NCBI RefSeq assembly: GCF_018101125.2
Contig: NZ_JAELVF020000001.1
Span: 3,712,720 to 3,776,719 of the forward strand
From: Streptomyces tardus
GTDB lineage: Bacteria; Actinomycetota; Actinomycetes; Streptomycetales; Streptomycetaceae
Direction of reading: 5' to 3'
DNA: 64,000 nt
A program made the position numbers and the translations under genes. Of this stretch, positions 11,451-20,786 are shown piece after piece; positions within the stretch are counted from its first letter, which is position 1; every line of letters starts with the position of its first letter. Below the pieces are notes generated by a model. That model made no database searches and was not told the DNA's origin. It was given only the letters and a program-made list of their open reading frames with translations.

Positions 11451-12632
11451 ATGTCCGCTGCACTTCCCGAGGAGTCGGCTTCCGGGGGATCCGCGAACGC
11501 TCCGAGTGCCGAGCAGTCCGGCAACTCCGCGAGCGCCGGCCCCCGTTCGCTGCGCGCACTGCTCCGACTCCCGGTCGTCCAGGCGCCGATGGCCGGTGGC
11601 GCGGCCACCCCCGAGCTCGCCGCCGCCGTGAGCGGGGCCGGCGGTCTGGGCTTCCTCGCGGCCGGCTACAAGACGCCCGAGGCGATGTACGAACAGATCC
11701 GGGCGGTGCGCAGGCTGACCCGGCAGCCGTTCGGCGTGAACCTCTTCGTGCCGCCCGCCTCACCCCACCCGTCCGGGCACGGCGGTGAGACGCCGGCCGC
11801 GGTCGAGTTGTACCGGGAGCAGCTGGCCGGGGAGGCACGTTGGTACGACACCGCGCTCGGCGACCCGGAGCAGGGCACCGACGACGCGTACGACGGCAAG
11901 CTCGCGGTGCTGCGTGAACACCCGGTGCCGGTGGTGTCGTTCGCCTTCGGCTGTCCCTCGGCGCAGACATTGCGCAGCCTGTCCGAGCGGGGCATGCTCA
12001 CCGTCGTCACCGTCACCTCCGTCGCCGAGGCGCAGGCGGCGCAGCGGGCCGGCGCGGACACGCTGTGCGTCCAGGGCATCGAGGCGGGCGGCCACCAGAG
12101 CACCCACCACGACGACCCGTACGCCGAAGGGGCCGGAGTGGGGCTCCTCTCGCTGATCGGCCAGGTGCACGAGACCGTGCCGCTTCCGTTGATCGCGGCG
12201 GGCGGGCTGATGCGCGGCGGGCAGATAGCTGCCGCGCTCGCGGCCGGAGCCGCCGCCGCGCAGCTCGGCACGGCCTTCCTGCCGTGCCCGGAGTCGGGTG
12301 CGCACCCGCTGCACAAGCGCTCGCTGACCGACCCGCTCTTCGCCCGTACGGAACTGACCAGGGCTTTCAGCGGCCGTCCGGCGCGCGGTCTGGTGAACCG
12401 CTTCATGCGCGAGCACGGCCCGTACGCCCCGGCCGCCTATCCGCAGGTGCACCATCTGACAGCCGGTGTCCGCAAGGCTGCCGCCGCTGCGGGCGACGCC
12501 CAGGGCATGGCGCTCTGGGCGGGCCAGGGCCACCGGCTGGCACGTACGCTGCCGGCCGCCGAGCTGGTGGCGCTGCTGGCCGAGGAAGTCGAGGCGGCTC
12601 GTACCGGGTTGCTGGGAGGACAGGCGTCATGA
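11451..12632 (+). CDS. Nitronate monooxygenase (FMN-dependent, 2-nitropropane dioxygenase type)
   Basis: A 393-aa TIM-barrel flavoprotein of the nitronate monooxygenase family, which oxidises alkyl nitronates using FMN and oxygen. Supporting motifs are LPVVQAPMAGGAATPELAAA near the N-terminus, the QGIEAGGHQSTH segment with the likely catalytic His, and the FMN-phosphate loop LIAAGGLMRGGQIAAALAAG. ATG at 11451 has an AGGA site eight bases upstream; a GTG two codons earlier is too close to that site. Its stop overlaps the rsmE start by four bases (ATGA), so the two are translationally coupled, although their functions are unrelated. Confidence 0.88.
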   Translation: MSAALPEESASGGSANAPSAEQSGNSASAGPRSLRALLRLPVVQAPMAGGAATPELAAAVSGAGGLGFLAAGYKTPEAMYEQIRAVRRLTRQPFGVNLFVPPASPHPSGHGGETPAAVELYREQLAGEARWYDTALGDPEQGTDDAYDGKLAVLREHPVPVVSFAFGCPSAQTLRSLSERGMLTVVTVTSVAEAQAAQRAGADTLCVQGIEAGGHQSTHHDDPYAEGAGVGLLSLIGQVHETVPLPLIAAGGLMRGGQIAAALAAGAAAAQLGTAFLPCPESGAHPLHKRSLTDPLFARTELTRAFSGRPARGLVNRFMREHGPYAPAAYPQVHHLTAGVRKAAAAAGDAQGMALWAGQGHRLARTLPAAELVALLAEEVEAARTGLLGGQAS

Positions 12633-13378
12633 CCGCACCGCTGTTCGTCGTCGACACACAGGCGCTCGAGGCCGGAGCCGCCGCCGGCGAGCTGCTCCTG
12701 GAGGGCGCCGAGGGACGTCACGCGGTCTCGGTGCGCCGGTTGCGCGCGGGCGAGGCCGTGACGCTCACCGACGGCGTGGGCACCTCGGCAGAGGGAGTGG
12801 TCGCGGCTGCCGAGGGCAAGGACCAACTGCACGTGACCCTCGGGGAGTTGAGCCACGAGGCCGAGGGAGACCCGCGCCTGGTGGTGGTCCAGGCCCTCCC
12901 CAAGGGCGACCGGGGCGAGCTCGCGGTCGAGACCATGACCGAGACGGGCGTGGACGTCATCGTGCCCTGGGCCGCTTCCCGCTGTGTCACCCAGTGGAAG
13001 GGCCCGCGCGGGGAGAAGTCCCTCGCCAAGTGGCGTGCCACGGCCAGGGAGGCGGGCAAGCAGTCCCGTCGCCGGAGGTTCCCCGAGGTGCGCGGACTCG
13101 CCTCCACCGCGGAGCTGGCGCCGCTGTTGGCGCAGGCCGAGCTGGCCGCCGTGCTGCACGAGGAAGGCAGCGCCCCGCTGGCCACCGTCGCGCTGCCCTC
13201 CGCCGGGACGGTGGTGCTGGTGGTCGGTCCCGAAGGCGGGGTCAGCGAGCGGGAGTTGGCGCTTTTCGCCGAGGCGGGCGCGCAGCCCCACCGGCTGGGC
13301 CCGAGCGTGCTGCGCACCTCGACCGCGGGTACCGCCGCCGCGGCGCTGCTGCTCGGCCGCAGCGGACGCTGGTCCTGA
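12629..13378 (+). CDS. rsmE: 16S rRNA m3U1498 methyltransferase RsmE
   Basis: RsmE (249 aa) methylates U1498 of 16S rRNA using S-adenosylmethionine and belongs to the knotted SPOUT class. The N-terminal PUA-like part carries the family motif GRHAVSVRRLRAGE. The SPOUT knot motifs are VVGPEGGVSERE and LGPSVLRTSTAG near the C-terminus. The length is normal. The start ATG overlaps the preceding stop codon, with GGGAGGA upstream. A short gap separates it from the HIT gene downstream. Confidence 0.95.
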   Translation: MTAPLFVVDTQALEAGAAAGELLLEGAEGRHAVSVRRLRAGEAVTLTDGVGTSAEGVVAAAEGKDQLHVTLGELSHEAEGDPRLVVVQALPKGDRGELAVETMTETGVDVIVPWAASRCVTQWKGPRGEKSLAKWRATAREAGKQSRRRRFPEVRGLASTAELAPLLAQAELAAVLHEEGSAPLATVALPSAGTVVLVVGPEGGVSERELALFAEAGAQPHRLGPSVLRTSTAGTAAAALLLGRSGRWS

Positions 13379-13415
13379 GCCCACCGCGTACGGTCCAGGG
13401 GGTAGCATCCGGCCC

Positions 13416-13769
13416 ATGGCTGGAGAACCGCAGGCTGACTGCCTTTTCTGCAAGATCGTCGCGGGTGCGGTGCCGGCGACAGTCGTGCGCGAGACCGAGA
13501 CGACGCTCGCGTTCCGCGACATCAACCCGCAGGCGCCCACCCATGTGCTGGTGATCCCCAAGGCCCACCACCCGAGCGCCGCCGAACTGGCCGCTCAGGC
13601 GCCCGAGCTCGCCGCCGACGTGCTGCGCGAGGTCGGCGAGGTCGCCGCACAGGAGAAGGCCGATTCGTACCGGCTGGTCTTCAACACCGGTGCCGCCGCC
13701 GGACAGACCGTCTTCCACGCGCACGCCCACGTGCTGGCCGGACGCGGACTCGAATGGCCCCCGGGCTGA
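13416..13769 (+). CDS. HIT family (histidine triad) nucleotide-binding protein
   Basis: A 117-aa histidine-triad protein of the Hint type, hydrolysing nucleoside phosphoramidates or dinucleotides. The N-terminus has CLFCKIVAG, with a CxxC pair, followed by the family segment LAFRDINPQAPTHVLVIPK. The catalytic triad is HAHAHVLAG near residue 100. The ATG at 13416 is preceded by a G-rich site. It lies three bases upstream of the RNase Z gene, so the two are probably one transcript, possibly together with rsmE. Confidence 0.93.
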   Translation: MAGEPQADCLFCKIVAGAVPATVVRETETTLAFRDINPQAPTHVLVIPKAHHPSAAELAAQAPELAADVLREVGEVAAQEKADSYRLVFNTGAAAGQTVFHAHAHVLAGRGLEWPPG

Positions 13770-13772
13770 CCG

Positions 13773-14678
13773 GTGCGCGAACTGATCGTGCTGGGCACAG
13801 CCAGCCAGGTGCCGACCAGGCACCGCAACCACAACGGGTACGTGCTCCGCTGGGACGGCCACGGACTGCTCTTCGACCCCGGCGAGGGGTCCCAGCGGCA
13901 GATGCTGCGCGCTGGGGTCGCCGCCCACGACCTCGACAGACTCTGTGTCACCCACTTCCACGGTGACCACAGCCTGGGCCTGGCCGGGGTCGTCCAGCGC
14001 ATCAACCTCGACCGGGTTCCGCACCCGGTGACCGCCCACTTTCCGGCGAGCGGACAGCGCTTCTTCGACCGGCTGCGTTACGCCACCGCCTACCGCGAGA
14101 CCGTCCACCTGGTCGTCGAGCCGGTTCACGAGGACGGTCAAGTGCTCGCACGCACACCGGAGTTCACTCTGGTGGCGCGGGAGCTCTCGCACCCGGTGCA
14201 CTCCTTCGGCTATCGGCTCGTCGAACCGGACAGCCGACGGATGCTGCCCCGGCTGCTGGCCGAGCGCGGCATCCGCGGCCCCGACATCGGCCTCCTCCAA
14301 CGCGCCGGCGAACTGCGCGGCGTGAGCCTGGAGTCGGTGAGCGAGCCGCGGCGCGGGCAGCGGTTCGCCTTCGTCATGGACACCAGACTCTGCGACGGCG
14401 TGTTCGCGCTCGCGGAGGGCTGCGACATGCTGGTCATCGAATCCACCTTCACGGACGAGGACCACGCGCTGGCCCGCGACCACGGCCATCTCACCGCCGG
14501 CCAGGCGGGCCGGGTCGCCGCCGAGAGCGGCGTGCGGCATCTGGTGCTGACCCACTTCTCGCAGCGCTACACCGACACGACGGTCTTCGCCGAGCAGGCC
14601 GTGGCGGCCGGCTTCACCGGTGAAATCACCGTCGCCGAGGACCTGTTGAGGGTGCCGGTCCCGCCCCGCGGGCACTGA
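13773..14678 (+). CDS. rnz: Ribonuclease Z
   Basis: A 301-aa metallo-beta-lactamase-fold nuclease of the RNase Z type, which removes 3' trailers from tRNA precursors. The zinc motif is [11 protein letters not shown] near residue 60. The opening [20 protein letters not shown] and the later segment [11 protein letters not shown] match this family rather than general hydrolases. A further His ligand lies in [10 protein letters not shown]. The start is GTG at 13773, three bases after the HIT stop. It is cytosolic. A role in other RNA processing cannot be excluded. Confidence 0.88.
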   Translation: MRELIVLGTASQVPTRHRNHNGYVLRWDGHGLLFDPGEGSQRQMLRAGVAAHDLDRLCVTHFHGDHSLGLAGVVQRINLDRVPHPVTAHFPASGQRFFDRLRYATAYRETVHLVVEPVHEDGQVLARTPEFTLVARELSHPVHSFGYRLVEPDSRRMLPRLLAERGIRGPDIGLLQRAGELRGVSLESVSEPRRGQRFAFVMDTRLCDGVFALAEGCDMLVIESTFTDEDHALARDHGHLTAGQAGRVAAESGVRHLVLTHFSQRYTDTTVFAEQAVAAGFTGEITVAEDLLRVPVPPRGH

Positions 14679-14802
14679 ACCCGGTCGCAGGCCCGGCATC
14701 GCGGACCGCGACACCCAACGCGACACCGGCACGTGCACCCACCGCGACACCGGCACCGCGCCCGGGGCCGCCCGGCGACCGGGCGGCGCGAGAGCCGGTG
14801 GA

Positions 14803-16143
14803 CTACGGCCCGTTCGTGCTGCCGTCCTGCCAGCCGGCAGCGCGCAGCATCCGGCCGGCCGCCGCCGCGGAGTCGACCAGCGGATGGGCGATCAGCGCAC
14901 GCAGCGCGGCGTCCCACTCCCCGCTGCGCGCCGCCGTGACGGTCGCGCGCTCGGCAGCCTTCACCTGGGTGACCAGCCCCAGCTCCGCGCCTCCCAGCGG
15001 CGCCACGGGCAGCGGATGCGCACCTTCGGTGTCCACTGCGCAGACTGTCTCGACCACGGCGTCGTCCGGAAGCGACGGGATCGCCCCACGCCCTGCGACG
15101 TTCAGGATCAGCCGGGGCGGTGCGGGCGAGGAGCCGGCCCCGGCCAGCGCCCGCATCAGGGAGAGCGCGACCTGCTCGTATCCGCCGCCCTCCAGATCGC
15201 TTGCCCCGCGCTCCCAACCGCCGCCCGCCGCCCGGGAGTCGGCGAGGTAGGTCTCCTCCCGCTCCCGGCGCACCTGCTGCCACAGCTCCAGCGCCCGCTG
15301 TGGATCCGCCGCCGCACCGGCGAAGAACTCCTCCTGCTGGCGCCGGAGGAACTCGCCCCTGGTCTCCTGCGCGGTCCGCACCGCCTCCAGGGTTTCCCGG
15401 GCGAAGTAGTAGTAGTGCAGGTACTCGTTGGGCAGCGAGCCGAGCGCACGCAGCAGCTCGCCGCCGAAGAGCCGGCCCTCCTCGAAGGAGGCGAGGGCCT
15501 CGTCGGAGGCCAGCAGCCCCGGCAGCAGCTCCTCGCCGCGCCAGCGCAACGAACGCAGCCAGCCCAGGTGGTTGAGGCCCAGGTAGTCGTAGCCGACCTC
15601 GCCCGCGGGGACGCCCGCCGCCGTGGCAGCGCGCCGCACCAGGCCGACGGGGGAGTCGCAGATGCCGATGACCCGGTCGCCGAGCACCTCGGCCATCGCC
15701 TCGGTCACCAGGCCCGCCGGGTTGGTGAAGTTGACGACCCAGGCGCGCGGTGCGAGCGCGCGGACCCGCTCGGCCACGGCGCGTGCGACCGGCACCGTGC
15801 GCAGCCCGTAGAGGATGCCGCCCGGGCCCACGGTCTCCTGACCCAGCAGCCCTTCGGCCAGCGGCAGTTGCTCGTCCCCCACTCTGCCCTCGGTGCCGCC
15901 GACCCGGATCGCGGAGAAGACGAAGTCGGCGCCGGCCAGTGCCTCGTCGAGGTCGGTGGTGGTGCGCACTCGCGGCCCGGGCGGGAGTTGGTCGAGGACG
16001 GAGGCGACGACGTCCAGCCGCCGCCGGTCGGTGTCGTGGAGCGTCAACTCGTCGATCAGGCCGCCGGACCGCCCGCCTTCGGCGAGCGCGGAGTAAACCA
16101 GCGGCACGCGGAACCCGCCGCCGCCGAGCAGGGAAAGTCGCAT
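14803..16143 (-). CDS. Family 4 glycosidase (6-phospho-beta-glucosidase type)
   Basis: A 446-aa glycoside hydrolase of family 4, enzymes that use NAD and a divalent metal and act by an oxidation-elimination route. The N-terminal Rossmann loop is LSLLGGGGFRVPLVY. The metal/substrate motifs NFTNPAGLV, GICDSPVG (conserved Cys) and GLNHLGW (conserved His) follow in family order. The length is normal. It diverges from a PfkB-type sugar kinase gene, and together they may handle one sugar or glycoside. No sugar transporter lies nearby. The precise sugar, and whether it must be phosphorylated, are unknown. Confidence 0.9.
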   Translation of the reverse strand: MRLSLLGGGGFRVPLVYSALAEGGRSGGLIDELTLHDTDRRRLDVVASVLDQLPPGPRVRTTTDLDEALAGADFVFSAIRVGGTEGRVGDEQLPLAEGLLGQETVGPGGILYGLRTVPVARAVAERVRALAPRAWVVNFTNPAGLVTEAMAEVLGDRVIGICDSPVGLVRRAATAAGVPAGEVGYDYLGLNHLGWLRSLRWRGEELLPGLLASDEALASFEEGRLFGGELLRALGSLPNEYLHYYYFARETLEAVRTAQETRGEFLRRQQEEFFAGAAADPQRALELWQQVRREREETYLADSRAAGGGWERGASDLEGGGYEQVALSLMRALAGAGSSPAPPRLILNVAGRGAIPSLPDDAVVETVCAVDTEGAHPLPVAPLGGAELGLVTQVKAAERATVTAARSGEWDAALRALIAHPLVDSAAAAGRMLRAAGWQDGSTNGP

Positions 16144-16399
16144 GTCGGTGACCGTACCGCGCCCCACCGACAACCGCCCCGCGACCGACAGCGCCGCGCG
16201 ACTGCTCTCCGTACCCCGCCCGTGCCCGCCCACCTGCCCGGGCCCGTATGTCCGCCCTGGCCGTACGTCGCCCGGGACTTCGGGTCCCGTACGCCCCGCG
16301 GCCCCGCCCGCCCCCGCCCCCGCTCCCGTGCGCGGTGCACGGGGAGGGAGCGCAGGGCTGTCGCGACGCCCGGCCGGAGCGATCCGGCAGACTGTGGCC
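16144..16399. promoter_or_regulatory. Divergent intergenic region, GH4 / PfkB genes
   Basis: The 256-base gap must contain both start regions. It is very rich in C and has no clear -10/-35 pair or operator palindrome that I can support. Confidence 0.35.
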
Positions 16400-17476
16400 A
16401 TGTACGACCCACTCGCCCCGATCCGCAGCGCCGAGGACCCGCGCTGCGACGTGTACCTCACGGGCACGGTCTTCCTCGACATCATCTTCACCGGGCTCGA
16501 CTCCGCGCCCGTGCGCGGCACCGAGAGCTGGGCCCGGGGGATGGGCTCCAGCCCCGGCGGCGTCGCCAACATGGCCACCGCGCTCGCGCGGCTCGGTCTG
16601 CGCACCCACCTCGCCGCGGCGTTCGGCGACGATGTGTACGGGGCGTACTGCTGGGAGGCGCTGAGCGAGGGCGAGGGCGTCGACCTCTCCCTCTCCCGAA
16701 CCGTGCCCGGCTGGCACTCGCCGGTGACGGTCTCGATGGCCTACGAGGGCGAACGCACCATGGTCACCCACGGTCACGAGGCGCCGTTCGAGGAGGCCGC
16801 TGTGGTGGAACCGCCGCCTTCGATCGCCGCGGTGGCCTCGTTGTTGCCGGGTGCCGAGCAGCCCTGGATCGGCCGGGCCGCCGAGCGGGGCAGCCTGATC
16901 TTCGCCGACGTCGGCTGGGACGACAGTGGCCGCTGGGACCTGGGCGGGCTGCCGGACCTCAGGCACTGCGACGCCTTCCTCCCCAACGCGGGCGAGGCGA
17001 TGCGCTACACCGGCCGCGACACCCCGCAGGCAGCGGCGAGGGCGCTGGCCGAGCACGTACCGCTGGCCGTCGTCACGATGGGCGCCCAGGGCGTGTGCGC
17101 CGCGGACGGACGCACCGGGGAGACCGCCGAGGTGCCGAGCGTCGCGGTGGAGGCACTGGACCCGACGGGCGCCGGCGACGTGTTCACCGCGGGCTTCGTG
17201 ACGGCCACCCTCGCCGGTTGGCCCCTGTCCGACCGGCTGGCATTCGCCTCGCTGGCGGCGGCGCTCTCGGTGAAGGAGTTCGGCGGCTCGCTGTCGGCAC
17301 CGGGCTGGGCGGAGATCGCCGACTGGTGCCGCCGGGTGCACACACCCTGCGGGATGGGGCCCGACACCCGGGCCGAGCAGTGTCGCTACGGCTTCCTGTG
17401 GGACCTGCTGCGGCGGACCGACCGGCCGTGGCCGCTGCGCAGGGCGCTGCCCACGGTCGGCTTCCGGCAGCCCTGA
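16400..17476 (+). CDS. PfkB family carbohydrate kinase
   Basis: A 358-aa ribokinase/PfkB-type sugar kinase. The N-terminal sugar-binding signature is SSPGGVANMATALARLG. The C-terminal catalytic motif DPTGAGDVFTAGF contains the catalytic Asp near residue 257. The protein extends past the usual end of the fold with a Trp/Arg-rich tail of about 60 residues. It diverges from a GH4 glycosidase gene, suggesting a shared sugar pathway, but the substrate is not identifiable. A hairpin terminator lies three bases after its stop. ATG at 16400 is used because the conserved CDVYLTGTVFLDIIF strand follows. Confidence 0.88.
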   Translation: MYDPLAPIRSAEDPRCDVYLTGTVFLDIIFTGLDSAPVRGTESWARGMGSSPGGVANMATALARLGLRTHLAAAFGDDVYGAYCWEALSEGEGVDLSLSRTVPGWHSPVTVSMAYEGERTMVTHGHEAPFEEAAVVEPPPSIAAVASLLPGAEQPWIGRAAERGSLIFADVGWDDSGRWDLGGLPDLRHCDAFLPNAGEAMRYTGRDTPQAAARALAEHVPLAVVTMGAQGVCAADGRTGETAEVPSVAVEALDPTGAGDVFTAGFVTATLAGWPLSDRLAFASLAAALSVKEFGGSLSAPGWAEIADWCRRVHTPCGMGPDTRAEQCRYGFLWDLLRRTDRPWPLRRALPTVGFRQP

Positions 17477-17479
17477 TCG

Positions 17480-17509
17480 GCGTACGCCGCGCGGGGCCGC
17501 GGCGTACGC
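17480..17509 (+). terminator. Terminator of the PfkB kinase gene
   Basis: GCGTACGCCGCG (17480-17491) pairs perfectly with 17498-17509 across a 6-base loop, beginning three bases after the stop codon. Confidence 0.7.
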
Positions 17510-17652
17510 GAGGGACGCCGGTTGCGCGTGCGGTGAACGAGCAGAAAAGCACTCGGGGTTGTCGGCGCCCCGACGTACTCTGGTACTCCGGGCGATTACC
17601 AGCCGCCCCGGTCACCCCACAGAGAGGGAAGAGCAGGCCACAGCGCCGGCCC

Positions 17653-18696
17653 ATGACGCAGACATCCACAGACCAGGCAAGTGCTCGCTTCACCGTCCCG
17701 GCGAAGCACCCGATGGTGACGGTGCTCGGTTCGGGCGACTCCCTCCTGCGAGTCATCGAGCAGGCGTTTCCGCACACCGACATCCACGTGCGGGGCAACG
17801 AGATCAGCGCGACCGGGGACAAGGGCGAAGTCGCCCTGATCCAGCGGCTCTTCGACGAGATGATGCTGGTGCTGCGCACCGGCCAGCCGATGACGGAGGA
17901 CGCGGTGGAGCGCTCCATCGCGATGCTCCGCACGGCGGACGGCGGCGGAGGCGAGAAGGAGACCCCCGCGGAGGTCCTCACCCAGAACATCCTCTCCAAC
18001 CGCGGCCGCACCATCCGTCCCAAGACGGTGAACCAGAAGCGCTACGTCGACGCCATAGACCGGCACACGGTGGTCTTCGGGATCGGCCCCGCGGGCACCG
18101 GAAAGACCTATCTGGCGATGGCCAAGGCGGTTCAGGCGCTTCAGTCCAAGCAGGTCAACCGCATCATCCTGACCAGGCCGGCGGTCGAGGCCGGAGAGCG
18201 TCTCGGCTTCCTGCCCGGCACTCTCTACGAGAAGATCGACCCCTATCTGCGCCCGCTCTACGACGCCCTGCACGACATGCTCGACCCGGACTCCATCCCG
18301 CGCCTGATGGCGGCCGGGACGATCGAGGTCGCACCGCTGGCGTACATGCGCGGCAGAACGCTGAACGACGCCTTCATCATTCTCGACGAGGCGCAGAACA
18401 CCAGCCCCGAGCAGATGAAGATGTTCCTGACCCGGCTCGGCTTCGAGTCCAAGATCGTCATCACCGGTGACGTCACCCAGGTCGACCTGCCGGGTGGCGG
18501 TGGCAGGAGCGGGCTGCGCCAGGTGCAGGAGATCCTGGACGGCGTGGAGGACGTCCACTTCTCCCGCCTCACCAGCAGCGACGTCGTACGCCACAAGCTC
18601 GTCGGCCGTATCGTCGACGCCTACGAGCGCTACGACGACCGCAACGGCGAGCGCAACGGCGACCGCCGCGACGACGGCCCCGGCAAGCGAAGGTAA
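17653..18696 (+). CDS. phoH: PhoH family protein (PhoH-like ATPase)
   Basis: A 347-aa PhoH-like protein, a P-loop ATPase related to the helicase core and tied by context to RNA metabolism (next to ybeY). The Walker A motif is [14 protein letters not shown] near residue 142. The Walker B region is [12 protein letters not shown], followed by the family segment [14 protein letters not shown]. The C-terminal tail is charged and repetitive ([17 protein letters not shown]). ATG at 17653 matches the usual start of the family. It is followed 11 bases later by ybeY, the conserved bacterial order phoH-ybeY-CBS/CorC-era. Confidence 0.94.
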   Translation: MTQTSTDQASARFTVPAKHPMVTVLGSGDSLLRVIEQAFPHTDIHVRGNEISATGDKGEVALIQRLFDEMMLVLRTGQPMTEDAVERSIAMLRTADGGGGEKETPAEVLTQNILSNRGRTIRPKTVNQKRYVDAIDRHTVVFGIGPAGTGKTYLAMAKAVQALQSKQVNRIILTRPAVEAGERLGFLPGTLYEKIDPYLRPLYDALHDMLDPDSIPRLMAAGTIEVAPLAYMRGRTLNDAFIILDEAQNTSPEQMKMFLTRLGFESKIVITGDVTQVDLPGGGGRSGLRQVQEILDGVEDVHFSRLTSSDVVRHKLVGRIVDAYERYDDRNGERNGDRRDDGPGKRR

Positions 18697-18707
18697 GCGC
18701 GCGCACC

Positions 18708-19205
18708 ATGTCGATCGACATCAACAACGAGTCCGGCGAGGAGATCGACGAGCAGTCGGTCCTCGACATCGCCCGCTTCGCCCTGGCCCGGATGCGCATC
18801 CACCCACTGGCCGAGCTGTCGGTGATCGTGGTCGACACCTCGGCGATGGAGCAGCTCCACCTGCAGTGGATGGACCTCCCCGGCCCGACCGACGTCATGT
18901 CCTTCCCGATGGACGAGCTGAGGCCGCCGATCAAGGAGGACGAGGAGCCCCCGTCCGGCCTGCTCGGCGACATCGTGCTCTGCCCCGAGGTTGCCGCGAG
19001 CCAGGGGCAGGCGGCGCCCACCCAGCACTCCATGGACGAGGAGCTCCAGCTGCTCACCGTCCACGGAGTGCTGCACCTGCTGGGGTACGACCACGAGGAG
19101 CTGGCGGAGAAGACCGAGATGTTCGGCCTCCAGAAGGACATCGTGGACGGCTGGCGCGCGGAGCGTGGGCTGGAGGGCCCGTCGCCCGCGCCCACCATCA
19201 CCTGA
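18708..19205 (+). CDS. ybeY: Endoribonuclease YbeY (rRNA maturation)
   Basis: YbeY (165 aa) is a zinc-dependent endoribonuclease needed for 16S rRNA 3'-end maturation and ribosome quality control. The metal-binding motif is [11 protein letters not shown] near residue 116, giving the family H-x3-H-x5-H pattern. The preceding family segment [10 protein letters not shown] and the GDIVLCPEV strand are also present. The start ATG lies 11 bases after phoH. The C-terminal tail ([12 protein letters not shown]) is a few residues longer than minimal homologues. The operon context supports the call. Confidence 0.95.
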   Translation: MSIDINNESGEEIDEQSVLDIARFALARMRIHPLAELSVIVVDTSAMEQLHLQWMDLPGPTDVMSFPMDELRPPIKEDEEPPSGLLGDIVLCPEVAASQGQAAPTQHSMDEELQLLTVHGVLHLLGYDHEELAEKTEMFGLQKDIVDGWRAERGLEGPSPAPTIT

Positions 19206-19217
19206 GGGGCAGGGCAG

Positions 19218-20531
19218 ATGACGCTTCCGTTCCTCGCGTACGCCCTGCTGCTCGTCGTGGTGGCCTGGCTCGCCGCGTGTGCCGAGGCGGGGCTGACCCG
19301 AGCAGTCAGCTTCCACTCCGAGGACTCCGCCAACGGCGGGCGCGGCGCTGCCAAGCTGGCCCAGGTCGCCGCCGACCCCGGCCGGTACCTCAACCTCGCC
19401 CTGCTGATCCGGATCGCCAGCGAGATGGCCGCGGGAGTGCTGGTCACCTACGCCTGTCTGCGCGCCTTCGACATGACCTGGCAGGCGTTGGCGGTGGCGA
19501 TCGCGGTGATGGTGGTGGTCTCCTTCGTCGCGGTCGGTGTCTCGCCGCGGACCATCGGCATCCAGCACCCGGCCGCGACCGCCACCGCTGCGGCGTACGT
19601 GCTGGTGCCACTGGCCCGGGTGCTCGGCCCGGTGCCCCGGCTGCTGATCCTGCTCGGCAACGCGCTGACGCCGGGAAAGGGCTTCCGCCAGGGCCCGTTC
19701 GCCTCCGAGTCCGAGCTGCGCGCGATGGTCGACATCGCCCAGTCGCAGTCGCTGATCGAGGACGAGGAGCGCCGAATGGTGCACTCCGTCTTCGAGCTCG
19801 GCGAGACCCTGGTGCGCGAGGTGATGGTGCCGCGCACGGACCTGGTCACTGTCGAGCGCCACAAGTCCCTGCGGGCGGCGCTCACCCTCGCACTGCGCTC
19901 CGGGTTCTCCCGCATCCCGGTGACCGGCGAGAGCGAGGACGATGTCGTCGGCGTCGTCTACCTCAAGGACCTGGTGCGCCGGGTGCACATCAGCAGAGAG
20001 GCGGAGAGCGACCCGGTGACGGCCGCGATGCGGCCCGCGGCCTTCGTGCCGGACACCAAGAACGCCGGTGAGCTGCTGCGCGAGATGCAGCGCGAGCGCA
20101 CCCACGTCGCGGTCGCGATCGACGAGTACGGCGGCACCGCGGGCATCGTCACGATCGAGGACATCCTGGAGGAGATCGTCGGCGAGATCACCGACGAGTA
20201 CGACCGCGAGCTGCCGCCCGTCGAGGAGTTGGGCGAGGGCCGCTTCCGGGTCACCGCCCGGCTGGGCATCGGCGATCTCGGCGAGCTGTACGGCCTGGAC
20301 GACTTCGACGACGAGGACGTGGAGACCGTCGGCGGGCTGCTCGCCAAGCATCTGGGCCGGGTGCCCCTGGCGGGTGCCGCCGCCACGGTCGAGCTCGCCG
20401 AGGAGCACCGCGGCGCCGACCTCGCGGCGCTGCGGCTGACGGCCGAGAGCCCGGCCGGCCGCCGGAACAAGATCGATCGCGTCCTGGTGGAGCCGGCCGC
20501 CCCCGTTCCGGACCGCGAGCCGCGGAGCTGA
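19218..20531 (+). CDS. CNNM/CorC-type membrane protein with CBS domains
   Basis: A 437-aa hemolysin-C/CorC family protein. The N-terminal DUF21 (CNNM) membrane domain covers about residues 1-150 with four hydrophobic stretches (for example AYALLLVVVAWLAACAEAG). A pair of CBS domains follows at about 180-310, with MVPRTDLVTVERHKS and IDEYGGTAGIVTIED. The C-terminal transporter-associated CorC domain is acidic (DDFDDEDVETVGGLL). Such proteins are linked to magnesium or cobalt export. It lies 12 bases after ybeY, the standard gene order. Transport specificity is inferred from the family only. Confidence 0.9.
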   Translation: MTLPFLAYALLLVVVAWLAACAEAGLTRAVSFHSEDSANGGRGAAKLAQVAADPGRYLNLALLIRIASEMAAGVLVTYACLRAFDMTWQALAVAIAVMVVVSFVAVGVSPRTIGIQHPAATATAAAYVLVPLARVLGPVPRLLILLGNALTPGKGFRQGPFASESELRAMVDIAQSQSLIEDEERRMVHSVFELGETLVREVMVPRTDLVTVERHKSLRAALTLALRSGFSRIPVTGESEDDVVGVVYLKDLVRRVHISREAESDPVTAAMRPAAFVPDTKNAGELLREMQRERTHVAVAIDEYGGTAGIVTIEDILEEIVGEITDEYDRELPPVEELGEGRFRVTARLGIGDLGELYGLDDFDDEDVETVGGLLAKHLGRVPLAGAAATVELAEEHRGADLAALRLTAESPAGRRNKIDRVLVEPAAPVPDREPRS

Positions 20532-20786
20532 GCCCGGCGGGCGCAGAGTCGCGTACGCCGCGCGCCGCTCGGAGCGCCGACCCGGCGTGGCGCGGACGCG
20601 GCCCGTACGCCCCCGCGCTCCGTACGCCCCCCGCTGCCCCTGTACGGGCGGCAGTGCCTGCTGCGCAGAGCCGTATTGTGACCGGCCGGGCGCGCTGCGG
20701 GAGCACCGGGTGCCGAACCGGGCCGGGTTCACCCGAGCAGTCGCACGGCAGTAGCCCCGCCAGGCGCCCGGTGGCCCCATGAGGGG